Assembly: GCF_025965855.1 (NCBI RefSeq)
Contig: NZ_JAOPWB010000301.1
Coordinates: 1 to 63,955 of the forward strand
Source: Mycobacterium sp.
GTDB lineage: Bacteria > Actinomycetota > Actinomycetes > Mycobacteriales > Mycobacteriaceae
Length of the DNA: 63,955 nucleotides
Reading direction: 5' to 3'
Position numbers and translations under genes: made by a program. Shown here one piece after another: positions 33,129-40,613 of this stretch; positions within the stretch are counted from its first letter, which is position 1; each line of letters opens with the position of its first letter. A model generated the notes under the pieces. That model was not told where the DNA came from, did not search any database, and saw only the letters and a program-made list of their open reading frames with translations.

Positions 33129-33415
33129 TCAACATCAAATTCAATAAGAGGCTGTTGGTCGTATGGCTCGTGCTGGCGTCGTTGACGCTCGCCTACCTAT
33201 GGATAGATCACTCGCTCGACGGACCGCTGAGGGCCAGCGCGGTGGTCACGACGAGCGTGATCGTGATCGCACTCGTCAAGGTGCGCATCATCTTTCGGGA
33301 GTTCATGGAAGTGCGTCAAGCTCCCGCCTTACTGTGCCGACTCACGGACGCCTGGGTCGTGCTCATGGCCGTCGCGCTGCTCGGCTGCTATTTCATCGGC
33401 AGGACGCTCGCGTAG
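33125..33415 (+). CDS. Cytochrome c oxidase subunit IV-like small membrane protein
   Basis: A GTG at 33125 overlaps the previous stop (GTGA) and gives 96 residues with three membrane helices (about 8-26, 38-60 and 72-92). The segment VKVRIIFREFMEVRQAP between helices 2 and 3 is characteristic of prokaryotic cytochrome oxidase subunit IV-type proteins (also called NorF-like when next to NorE). It ends the operon. The usual longer frame upstream overlaps the subunit III gene and is a shadow. Confidence 0.82.
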   Translation: MINIKFNKRLLVVWLVLASLTLAYLWIDHSLDGPLRASAVVTTSVIVIALVKVRIIFREFMEVRQAPALLCRLTDAWVVLMAVALLGCYFIGRTLA

Positions 33416-33624
33416 GTCCACAGATTCGCCTGGCGCGCAAGCTCTGCGAGCGCGGAACAACCGGACGCCGATGTCAATGCGCTAGACGCGGGCGGGGACG
33501 ATGTCGTTTAGATATACGTCTTGTATAACGGTTGAATAACGTTTATCTCGCGGTGCCTTGGGTGTTTTATCCACGGTCAATAGCATCGCCAGATCTCGTA
33601 ATACGCCGACAAGCAGGTGGCGCC
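33416..33624. other. Promoter region of the PE_PGRS gene, AT-rich
   Basis: The 209 bases before the PE_PGRS start contain an unusually AT-rich part (about 33508-33575) with two ATAACG repeats (33525 and 33536) and TTTATCTCG. The abrupt change in composition from the flanking genes and the repeats suggest a regulated promoter. No further gene was found. Confidence 0.4.
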
Positions 33625-35409
33625 ATGACGTTTCTAATCGCCGCACCCGCGACGGTGGCCGCGACGGCCTCGGAGCTGGCCGGTATCGGTTCGGCACTGA
33701 GCGTGGCCCACGCGGCGGCCGCGATCCCGACAACCGCATTGCTGCCCGCCGCCGGTGATGAAGTGTCGGGGGCGATCGCGTCGCTGTTTTCCAGCTACGC
33801 CAAGGCGTACCAGTCGCTCAACGCGCGGGCGGCGACCTTCCACCAGCGGTTCGTGCAGGCGCTGCACGGCGCGGGGAATTCGTATGCGGCCGCCGAGGCG
33901 GCCAATGCCTCGCCGTTGCAAACCCTGGAGCGGGACGTGCTGGGTCTGATCAATGCGCCCACGAACGCGGTGCTGGGTCGCCCGCTGATCGGCAACGGCA
34001 CCGACGGGACGCCGGGAACCGGGCAAAACGGCGGGCCTGGCGGGCTCCTGGCCGGCAACGGCGGCAATGGCGGGTCCGGCGCTCCCGGTCAGCCAGGCGG
34101 CAGAGGCGGTGACGCCGGGCTGTTCGGCGACGGCGGTCGGGGCGGCGCCGGCGGGGCCGGCACGGTCGGCGCCGCGGGCGGCTCGGGCGCTCCAGGCGTC
34201 AACGGCGGCAACGGAGGGGCCGGCGGCGCCGGCGGCCCGGGCGGCCTGTTGTCCGGAAATGGCGGTATCGGCGGCAACGGCGGTGACGGCGGCGACGGAG
34301 CCGTCGGGGGCGCCGGCGGCGCGGGCGGGGCCGGTGGCCAGGGTTCGGCGATGTTCGGCAATCCGGGTGCCAACGGGGCCAAGGGCAACGACGGGATCAG
34401 CCTCCGCGGCACCGGCACCGGCGGCACCGGCACCGGCGGCACGGGTTCAGGGGAGTATTCGCCCTATGTCGACATAACACTCTGGCCCGGGCCTAACGGA
34501 TATGACTTTGCGACCGCTGCCCAGAACGGAGTCAAAAACGCCACGCTCGCCTTTATAAACGCCGACCCGACCGGTCACGCGTCCTGGGGCGGCTATTCGG
34601 CGTACGACGCAACGGGCGGCTCCCAGAGCGCGTTCATCGATAACCAGATCACCAACATGAAAGCCGCTGGCATCACCGGGACCATCTCCTTCGGCGGCGC
34701 GTTTGGCACCGATCTCTCCGCCGTTAACGGTCAGACCCCCACCGCGCTGGCGCAGCAGTACGCGTCGATCGTGAACACCTACAAGATCTACAACCTCGAC
34801 TTCGACGTCGAAGGCGCGTTGCAAGGCAACACTCAAGCAATGAACACTCAATCGAAGGCCATCGCCATCCTGCAGCAGCAAGAGGCGGCCGACGGCACGC
34901 CCGTGACGGTGTCGTACACCCTTCCGGTGCTGCCGACCGGCCTGGTAGAGGGGCAGGGCGGCGGGTTGAACGTAATCCAGACCGCCACGGCTAACGGCGT
35001 GAACGTCTCACGCGTGAACATCATGGCCATGGACTACGGCAACGGTTTCGACCAGACCGGCAACCCGGGCATGGGCGCGTACGCGATCGATGCCGCGACG
35101 GCCACCCACAGCCAGTTGATGACGCTCAATCCATCGCTGTCCAGCCAGCAGGCATGGCACATGCTCGGGGTGACGCCGTTGATCGGAATCAACGACGACC
35201 CCAGCGAAATCTTCAGCCTCGCCAACGCCCAACAGCTGACCACTTTTGCCCAGCAGAACAATCTCGGCGAACTGTCTATGTGGGAGCTCCCCCGTGACAT
35301 CACGGGCACGTTGGGCGCCGTGGATGCCGTCGACGGCAGCGGAATCTCACAAACTCCGTTCGAGTTCTCCGGGATCTTCGAGCAGATCGATACCGCATCT
35401 CAATCGTGA
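33625..35409 (+). CDS. PE_PGRS protein with C-terminal glycoside hydrolase 18 (chitinase-like) domain
   Basis: The ATG at 33625 behind AGGTGG gives 594 residues in three parts. Residues 1-95 form a PE domain (start [11 protein letters not shown], type VII secretion signal Y87-A-A-A-E91). Residues about 120-275 are Gly-Ala-Asn repeats of PGRS type, ending in a GTGTGG linker. Residues about 277-594 look like a family 18 glycoside hydrolase: YNL-D392-F-D394-V-E396 matches the DxxDxDxE active-site strand with E396 as catalytic acid, followed by VNIMAMD470-Y471 and SMWELPRD (about 551-558), both typical chitinase strands. Export by ESX-5 to the surface is expected. Chitin or another N-acetylglucosamine polymer is the predicted substrate; activity is unproven. 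A 58-nt palindrome follows the gene. Confidence 0.85.
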   Translation: MTFLIAAPATVAATASELAGIGSALSVAHAAAAIPTTALLPAAGDEVSGAIASLFSSYAKAYQSLNARAATFHQRFVQALHGAGNSYAAAEAANASPLQTLERDVLGLINAPTNAVLGRPLIGNGTDGTPGTGQNGGPGGLLAGNGGNGGSGAPGQPGGRGGDAGLFGDGGRGGAGGAGTVGAAGGSGAPGVNGGNGGAGGAGGPGGLLSGNGGIGGNGGDGGDGAVGGAGGAGGAGGQGSAMFGNPGANGAKGNDGISLRGTGTGGTGTGGTGSGEYSPYVDITLWPGPNGYDFATAAQNGVKNATLAFINADPTGHASWGGYSAYDATGGSQSAFIDNQITNMKAAGITGTISFGGAFGTDLSAVNGQTPTALAQQYASIVNTYKIYNLDFDVEGALQGNTQAMNTQSKAIAILQQQEAADGTPVTVSYTLPVLPTGLVEGQGGGLNVIQTATANGVNVSRVNIMAMDYGNGFDQTGNPGMGAYAIDAATATHSQLMTLNPSLSSQQAWHMLGVTPLIGINDDPSEIFSLANAQQLTTFAQQNNLGELSMWELPRDITGTLGAVDAVDGSGISQTPFEFSGIFEQIDTASQS

Positions 35410-35430
35410 GCCGGGACCGCCCCGGAAGGG

Positions 35431-35488
35431 CGAGCAGACGCAAAAGCCCCCATTTTCGTTGCGAAATGGGGGCTTTTGCGTCTGCTCG
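35431..35488. repeat. 58-nt palindromic repeat, copy 1 (probable bidirectional terminator)
   Basis: A 25-base arm beginning CGAGCAGACGCAAAAGCCCC is repeated as its exact reverse complement after an 8-base loop (TCGTTGCG). It sits between the convergent PE_PGRS (ends 35409) and P450 (ends 35510) genes. Transcripts from either side would form a strong hairpin followed by few Us. Copies 2 and 3 (52145, 57905) have the same length and termini. Confidence 0.85.
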
Positions 35489-35509
35489 GCGGTTAGACCG
35501 GAACCGCCC

Positions 35510-36787
35510 TTACCCGTTCGGCGTGAAGGTGAGATGGAGTTCGCTGAGCCCACGCAGGATGTATGTCGGCTCGTAGGTGTATCGACGATCATCGGCGGGC
35601 CCGTGCTTGACCTCGTTGATCTTGATGTCGATCATCCGGTCCAGAATGCGCTCGATCGAGACACGTCCCTCCACCCGGGCGAGCGGTCCGCCCGGGCACG
35701 AGTGCACGCCGCGCGCGAACGCCATGTGCTCGCGGACATTCTTTCGGCGGAGGTCGAACTCGTGCGGGTTGTCGAACCGGCGTGGATCGCGGTTGGCCGC
35801 GCCCGGCAGCACCATGACGACGGTACCGGCGGGTATGTCGACGCCGCCAACGGTGGTGGCCTTGCGGGCCAGCCGCGAGTCGCTCTTGACGGGACTGTCC
35901 ATCCGCAACGATTCCTCGATGAACCCGGGAATCAGGCTGCGGTCGTCACGCAGCTGCTGCTGGATGTCGGGCCGGTCGCCCATCACCTGCAGTGCGGCGC
36001 TGAGCAGCTTGGCCGTGGTTTCTTGTCCGGCGGCGAACAGGAACGTGGCGGACCGCACCACGTCGATGACCTCGGGTGTGGAGCCATCCGGGTATTTCGC
36101 CGTCGCCAGGAAAGTCAGGACGTCACCGCGCGGTTCGCGTCGCCGGTCCGCGATGTAGGCGCAGAACTTGTCGTCGAGCCACTCCAGCGGGTTGATGCCG
36201 ACCGACTCGTGGTCCAGGGCGCCCACCCGCGCGTCGGGGCGGTCGGCGCCCAAGACAACGCGGAACTCCTTGTGGTCCTCCTCGGGAACGCCGAGCAGGT
36301 CGGCGATCACCAAGGTGGCGAAGGGCTTTGAGTATTCGCTGATGAACTCGCACTCGCCGTTGGTCAGAAACTCGTCGAGCTGACGGTCGGCGAGGCGCCA
36401 CATGAACTCCTCGTTCTGCTTCAGCCTGCGGGGCGTCAGCAGCTTGCTCAGCACCGAGCGCGCGCGGGTGTGGTCCGGTGGATCCATCGTTACCATGTGC
36501 TCGTTCATCGGGAAGTAACTGCGGTGCTCGTCGATCTGCGGGCTGATGTCGTCGCCCTCGGGTTGGAACGGCAGCGGCGGAAACGGCCCGCCGAGCGCGA
36601 CGATGTTCGAGAACGTGTCGGGGTCCTTGTAGACCTCGGTGGCCTCCTCGTAGCCGGTGACGGCGACGACCCCGTGGTGCGGCAACCGCAGCACCGGGTT
36701 CTGGCTGCGCAGGTAGTCGAAGTAGGGGTGCGGATCGGGCACCAGGGATTGATCGGTGAAGAAGTCAATGGTGTCGAAGTTGCTCAT
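35510..36787 (-). CDS. Cytochrome P450
   Basis: The ATG at 36787 with AGGAAG upstream gives 425 residues; a longer frame to 36865 has no ribosome site. The heme loop AFARGVHSC364PGG, I-helix A-G-Q-E-T-T (253-258) and K-helix E292-S-L-R295 are all normal. It is divergent from a TetR gene at 36981 with a palindrome in the gap, so it is probably under that regulator. There is no ferredoxin next to it. Substrate unknown; mycobacterial P450s of this layout often act on sterols, fatty acids or terpenes. Confidence 0.92.
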   Translation of the reverse strand: MSNFDTIDFFTDQSLVPDPHPYFDYLRSQNPVLRLPHHGVVAVTGYEEATEVYKDPDTFSNIVALGGPFPPLPFQPEGDDISPQIDEHRSYFPMNEHMVTMDPPDHTRARSVLSKLLTPRRLKQNEEFMWRLADRQLDEFLTNGECEFISEYSKPFATLVIADLLGVPEEDHKEFRVVLGADRPDARVGALDHESVGINPLEWLDDKFCAYIADRRREPRGDVLTFLATAKYPDGSTPEVIDVVRSATFLFAAGQETTAKLLSAALQVMGDRPDIQQQLRDDRSLIPGFIEESLRMDSPVKSDSRLARKATTVGGVDIPAGTVVMVLPGAANRDPRRFDNPHEFDLRRKNVREHMAFARGVHSCPGGPLARVEGRVSIERILDRMIDIKINEVKHGPADDRRYTYEPTYILRGLSELHLTFTPNG

Positions 36788-36869
36788 AGGATTGCGTCTT
36801 CCTGGGCTGGGTCTACCGGTGAGGCTCGGCGGCAAGCGGCACCGCCGCCCAATTCCGAAGTTCAAAATG

Positions 36870-36889
36870 TGCTGAGCACCTGCTTAGCA
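36870..36889. promoter_or_regulatory. Inverted repeat between P450 and TetR genes, probable operator
   Basis: TGCTGAGCAC followed by CTGCTTAGCA forms an inverted repeat matching in 8 of 10 positions per arm. It lies 82 bases upstream of the leftward P450 start and 91 bases upstream of the rightward TetR start, a place where one dimer could repress both promoters. It is unlike the other two operator types in the window. Confidence 0.5.
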
Positions 36890-36980
36890 TGGCGGTATTG
36901 TCAGGGTCAAGGTCGCAACGCCGTGCCGCGATACGATCCGTGTGGTCGGCACCGGAACGCAGAGGATACGGAGCAAAAGC

Positions 36981-37682
36981 ATGACATCGGCCCGCAGGAT
37001 CGGGGCGCCGGACGCGAAGAATCGCGTCCTGCTGCTCGACGCGGCCGAGCAGCTGATGATCGAAGAGGGCTACGCCGCCGTCACCTCGCGCCGCCTCGCG
37101 AACAAGGCGGGGCTGAAGCCTCAGCTGGTGCACTACTACTTCCGCACCATGGAGGAGCTGTTCCTCGAAGTCTTCCGCCGCCGCGGTGAAGAAGCCCTCG
37201 AGGTGCACGCACAAATGCTGCAGTCGCCCCAGCCGCTGTGGGCGCTGTGGCGATTCGGCACCGATCCCGCGTTCACCCGGATCTCCATGGAATTCATGGC
37301 GCTGGCCAATCACCGCAAGGAGATGCGGGCCGAAATCGCTTATTACGCAGAACGTTTCCGTGAAGAGGAGCGCCGAGCGGTGACGTCGGCGCTGCAGCGC
37401 TACGGCGCGGCCCGAGAAGAGATGCCGCCGGTGGTGGTTACCGTGCTCATGTCCAGCTTGTCGAGATTCCTGGTGCTCGAGCAGGCGATCGGCATGTCCA
37501 GCGGTCACGCCGAAACGGTGCAACTAGTCGAACGTCACCTGCGTCGCCTGGAAGGCGAGCCGCAGCCGATCGAGGGTGTAGCGGAGGCCTGGGTGGTTCA
37601 CCAGTTCCGCAGCGAGCAAAGCACGCCTTTGAGGCCAGCGTTGGATACGACGACCGCTCCGTCCACCGCCAGAACACAGTGA
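36981..37682 (+). CDS. TetR-family transcriptional regulator
   Basis: The start is placed at ATG 36981 (233 residues); GGAG lies about ten bases upstream. The helix-turn-helix is at about residues 14-60 (LLDAAEQLMIEEGYAAVTSRRLANKAGLKPQLVHYYF), followed by a helical effector domain of ordinary TetR length. The last 28 codons run across the end of the convergent secreted-protein gene, an 85-bp overlap of coding sequence. It probably represses the divergent P450 and itself. Ligand unknown. Confidence 0.88.
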   Translation: MTSARRIGAPDAKNRVLLLDAAEQLMIEEGYAAVTSRRLANKAGLKPQLVHYYFRTMEELFLEVFRRRGEEALEVHAQMLQSPQPLWALWRFGTDPAFTRISMEFMALANHRKEMRAEIAYYAERFREEERRAVTSALQRYGAAREEMPPVVVTVLMSSLSRFLVLEQAIGMSSGHAETVQLVERHLRRLEGEPQPIEGVAEAWVVHQFRSEQSTPLRPALDTTTAPSTARTQ

Positions 37683-38032
37683 AGCCCCGGCGTGCCGGGC
37701 TCCGTGCCCGTGCTCGCCACGACCATCGCGTAATCGTCGGGGTCCGACATGTCCAGATCGACGCTCCACGGCTTGCCCGGGCCAAGATCGACGTCGACAT
37801 GCGGTGTGAACGAGTAGGGGTCGTGGCTGTAATCGGAGAATTTTTCCGGCTGGTGGTCCAGGTAATAGATGTCGGCGTAGATCGGATTCTCAGCGGTGAC
37901 GGCATACTTGACGTGATGCATGATCGGGTCGGCATGGGCCCGCGGAGTGCTCACAACTAAACCGGCACTCACCAACAGCCCTGCCAGGGTCAGCGTCGAG
38001 CCGGCTCCCAACGTTCGGTACACGCCTGTCAT
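37598..38032 (-). CDS. MmpS-like secreted protein
   Basis: The ATG at 38032 overlaps the stop of the enoyl-CoA hydratase (ATGA), giving 144 residues. A signal peptide (TLTLAGLLVSAGLVVSTPRAHA) precedes a beta-rich domain: HHVKYAVTAENPIYADIYYLDHQ, then KPWSVDLDM, YAMVVASTG and LHCVLAVDGAVVVSNAGLKGVLCSL. The order, and the paired C-terminal cysteines, recall MmpS accessory proteins of MmpL transporters, but there is no MmpL gene here and no membrane anchor beyond the signal. The 3' end overlaps the convergent TetR gene by 85 bp. Confidence 0.72.
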   Translation of the reverse strand: MTGVYRTLGAGSTLTLAGLLVSAGLVVSTPRAHADPIMHHVKYAVTAENPIYADIYYLDHQPEKFSDYSHDPYSFTPHVDVDLGPGKPWSVDLDMSDPDDYAMVVASTGTEPGTPGLHCVLAVDGAVVVSNAGLKGVLCSLRNW

Positions 38033-38775
38033 GTCGCTCCTCCGGTTGCCTGGCGCGCACTGGCAGTGCGGTTCATCACCCGGTCTGCGGCCCGCCAATG
38101 TGCGTCGGCAACCCACAACCTTGCAAAGGATGCTATCGCCTCATCAGGCGAAACACCGCGGATTACCCGCTTTATCTCGTTTGCCGGGTGGCGAGCGAGA
38201 TTTGTCGCGATCGAACGCCATCCTTCGTCGAACGAGGACCGTGGCAACACCACGTCAACCAATCCGATGCGGTGAGCCTCGACGGCGTCAACGGTGGTTC
38301 CGGTGCCAGCCAGCAGGAGCGCGCGACCCTTCCCAACCAGGGCGGCCAGTCGCTCGGCGCCTCCCCAGGCCGGCATGATCTCCAGCTCCACTTGATTAAA
38401 GGCGATTTTGATGTCGTCGGCGGCTACCCGAATGTCGGCGGCCACGGCCACTTCCGCGCCGCCGCCAAAGGCGTGGCCGTTGAGCGCGGCGATCACCGGG
38501 GCCGGGAAGGCGGCGAGCTGGTCGCAGATCGACCGCATCCGTTTGGCCATCGCCGAGGCGTCCTCCTCGGTCCGCAGCTTGCTCAGCTCCTTGAGATCAC
38601 CGCCCGACACGAAAGCGCGATCGCCTGCACCCGTGATGACGAGGGTTCGCGCGCCGGCTGCCGCATCGAGTGCCTTCTCCATCTGCTCCATGGTGTCCAG
38701 CGAGATGGCGTTGCGGGCGTGGGGGCGATCGATAGTGAGCACCGCCAACCCGTCATCGAATTCCAGGTCCACCAT
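38029..38775 (-). CDS. echA: Enoyl-CoA hydratase/isomerase family protein
   Basis: This 248-residue crotonase-fold protein has the oxyanion-hole segments SGGDLKEL (about 57-64) and ALNGHAFGGGAEVAVAADIRVA (about 94-115). The glutamate pair of classic hydratases is partly changed: after the second oxyanion loop the sequence reads FNQVELEIMPAWGGAERL, retaining E where one catalytic residue sits, so isomerase or other crotonase chemistry is possible. An operator-like repeat lies 40 bases upstream (38815-38829). It is translationally coupled to an MmpS-like gene. Confidence 0.85.
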   Translation of the reverse strand: MVDLEFDDGLAVLTIDRPHARNAISLDTMEQMEKALDAAAGARTLVITGAGDRAFVSGGDLKELSKLRTEEDASAMAKRMRSICDQLAAFPAPVIAALNGHAFGGGAEVAVAADIRVAADDIKIAFNQVELEIMPAWGGAERLAALVGKGRALLLAGTGTTVDAVEAHRIGLVDVVLPRSSFDEGWRSIATNLARHPANEIKRVIRGVSPDEAIASFARLWVADAHWRAADRVMNRTASARQATGGAT

Positions 38776-38814
38776 GCGTTAACGCTCCAGGTATAAGGAC
38801 AGTCGAGAACGTCC

Positions 38815-38829
38815 GATATTGGCATTCTC
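38815..38829 (-). promoter_or_regulatory. Degenerate operator-like inverted repeat upstream of enoyl-CoA hydratase
   Basis: Read on the minus strand as GAGAAT-gcc-AATATC, it keeps 10 of 12 arm positions of the repeat seen at 4991. It lies 39 bases upstream of the leftward enoyl-CoA hydratase start. A lone GAGAAT half-site follows at 38837-38842 on the plus strand. Evidence is weaker than for the perfect copies. Confidence 0.35.
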
Positions 38830-38896
38830 TTTGCCGGAGAATAACATCACCACAGCAGGCCCAAATAGTTTCGTGACCCAGGATCGAGGCGGCCCA

Positions 38897-39319
38897 GTGC
38901 GCAACCGACTCCCGGCGGCGGCCGCTGCCGCGCTCGCCGTTGCCCTCCTCGCGTCGTGCACGCCGCGGCCGCAAACCCAGCTCTCCAGCACGGCATCGGT
39001 GAACATCAACGGAAACGGTGCGGATTTCCATGTCGTCAAGTGCAGTCAGGTGGAATGGATCCGGATGATCGACATCGGCAGCGATTTCGCCGGGGCCAAG
39101 ATCGTCGTCGATCACCGAGCGGAGCCGGCTACCGCCGAGTCCGTGCGGATCCAAAATCTGGATGGCTTCACCGGCATGTACTCGCAGGGCGGCGCGGGCG
39201 ACGCCAAGCTGACTCTGAGCAGCGACAAGGTCACGATCACCGGTACCGCCAACGGCTACAGGACCGACAAACCAAACGAGCCGGCGACCGCCACCTTCAA
39301 AATCGTCGCTGCGTGCTGA
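38897..39319 (+). CDS. Lipoprotein of the LpqH (19-kDa antigen) type
   Basis: The GTG at 38897 gives 140 residues with a signal peptide and lipobox L-L-A-S-C21; a GTG at 38873 is a less likely start. The mature domain ends in KVTITGTANGYRTDKPNEPATATFKIVAAC, which parallels the C-terminal pattern of the LpqH family (ITGTATG...KSFEIEVTC), with cysteines at both ends of the domain (VVKCSQVEW and the last residue). It would be a cell-envelope lipoprotein of unknown role. It stands alone between divergent and tandem catabolic genes. Confidence 0.8.
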   Translation: MRNRLPAAAAAALAVALLASCTPRPQTQLSSTASVNINGNGADFHVVKCSQVEWIRMIDIGSDFAGAKIVVDHRAEPATAESVRIQNLDGFTGMYSQGGAGDAKLTLSSDKVTITGTANGYRTDKPNEPATATFKIVAAC

Positions 39320-39361
39320 CCACGTCCAAGGCGGGGTGCACGTTGCGGTCAGCCGGCCGGA

Positions 39362-39376
39362 GAGAATAATATTCTC
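39362..39376. promoter_or_regulatory. Perfect operator-like inverted repeat GAGAAT-aat-ATTCTC
   Basis: This second perfect 6-3-6 copy ends 22 bases before the amidohydrolase start (39399) and about 10 bases before its AAGGAGG. Its core TAATATTCT could double as a -10 region. Together with 4991-5005 it defines the consensus used to judge the weaker copies. Confidence 0.65.
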
Positions 39377-39398
39377 GCAAAACGCGAAGGAGGATCTC

Positions 39399-40589
39399 AT
39401 GGGCCAATTGTCGCACCGGGAGGACGTCCCGTTTCCGCTGTTTGACGCGGATAATCACCTCTACGAGCCGCCGGAGGCGCTAATCAAGTTCCTGCCCAAG
39501 GAGTACAAGGACTACGTCCAGTACGTGCAGGTCAACGGGCGCACCAAGATCGCGATCCGCGGCCAGATCAGCAACTACATTCCCAACCCGACCTTCGAGG
39601 TCGTCGCACGGCCGGGAGCCTGGGAGGAGTACTTCAAGTTCGGCAATCCGGACGGCAAGACCAAGCGCGAGCTGTTCGGCGAGCCGATGCGTGCGATCCC
39701 GGCGTTCTTCGAGCCCGGCCCGCGCCTGGAGCAGATGAACGAGCTGGGACTGGACCGCACCCTGATGTTCCCGACGCTGGCCAGCCTGCTCGAGGAGCGG
39801 CTGCGCGACGACCCGGTCGCCATCCACGTCCTGGTCCATGCGCTGAACGAGTGGCTCGATGAGGTCTGGGGCTTCAACTACCAGAACCGCATCTTCACCA
39901 CCCCGGTCATCACCCTGCCGATCGTGGAGAAGGCGATCGAGGAGCTGGAATGGGCGGTCAAGCGCGGTGCGCGTTGCATCCTGGTCCGCCCGGCGCCGGT
40001 GCCCGGCTTCCGCGGCCCCCGATCGTTCGCGGTACCCGAGTTCGACCCGTTCTGGGAGCGGGTCGTCGAGCACGACGTGCTGGTCGGCATGCACTCCAGC
40101 GACAGCGGCTACTCGCGGTACACCTCCGAATGGGACGGCGCCGACCAGGAGATGCTGCCGTTCCAAACCAATGCGATGGGCATCCTCAACGAGTGGCGGC
40201 CGATCCAGGACTCGGTGGGTTCGTGGGTGATCCACGGCGCGCTCTACCGCCATCCCAAGCTGAAGGTCGCGATCGTCGAGGCCGGGTCGAAGTGGATGGT
40301 GCCGCTGCTGGACGGCCTGGCCGAGGTCTACCGGAAGGCCCCGGAAGCCTTCCCGAGCGACCCCGTCGAGGTGATCAAGAACCGGATCCACGTGAGCCCG
40401 TTCTTCGAGGATGGCATCGACGATCTGGTCAACCTCGTCGGCGTGGATCAGGTGCTGTACGGCTCGGACTGGCCGCACCCGGAAGGGCTGGCGGAGCCCA
40501 CCTTCTACATCAACGCGCTGGCGCACCTGCCCGTCGAGGATCAGGCAAAGATCATGGGCGGAAACCTGTCTCGCCTCGTCACGGTGTGA
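39399..40589 (+). CDS. Amidohydrolase family 2 protein
   Basis: The ATG at 39399 behind AAGGAGG gives 396 residues; longer frames lie over the operator. The N-terminal FDADNHLYEPPEALIKFLPKE carries the D-x-D-x-H metal site, a mid-protein VGMHSSDSGYS holds another likely histidine ligand, and GVDQVLYGSDWPHPEGL near the end provides the last conserved aspartate (G-S-D-W-P-H). This is the third amidohydrolase in the window and, with the pair at 1-1890, is associated with the same operator-like repeat. It precedes an acyl-CoA ligase by 24 bp, probably in one operon. Substrate unknown; decarboxylation or hydrolysis of a ring acid is possible. Confidence 0.9.
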   Translation: MGQLSHREDVPFPLFDADNHLYEPPEALIKFLPKEYKDYVQYVQVNGRTKIAIRGQISNYIPNPTFEVVARPGAWEEYFKFGNPDGKTKRELFGEPMRAIPAFFEPGPRLEQMNELGLDRTLMFPTLASLLEERLRDDPVAIHVLVHALNEWLDEVWGFNYQNRIFTTPVITLPIVEKAIEELEWAVKRGARCILVRPAPVPGFRGPRSFAVPEFDPFWERVVEHDVLVGMHSSDSGYSRYTSEWDGADQEMLPFQTNAMGILNEWRPIQDSVGSWVIHGALYRHPKLKVAIVEAGSKWMVPLLDGLAEVYRKAPEAFPSDPVEVIKNRIHVSPFFEDGIDDLVNLVGVDQVLYGSDWPHPEGLAEPTFYINALAHLPVEDQAKIMGGNLSRLVTV

Positions 40590-40613
40590 CGGACCAGCCA
40601 ACGGCCGGCTACG

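Noticed and set aside
34030..34450. Possible tandem repeat or CRISPR-like array
   Set aside because: The repetition comes from Gly-Gly-Asn/Ala codons of the PGRS domain, with no constant repeat-spacer length.
37841..37862. GGAGAATTTTTCC-type inverted sequence
   Set aside because: It lies inside the MmpS-like coding region and is explained by codons.
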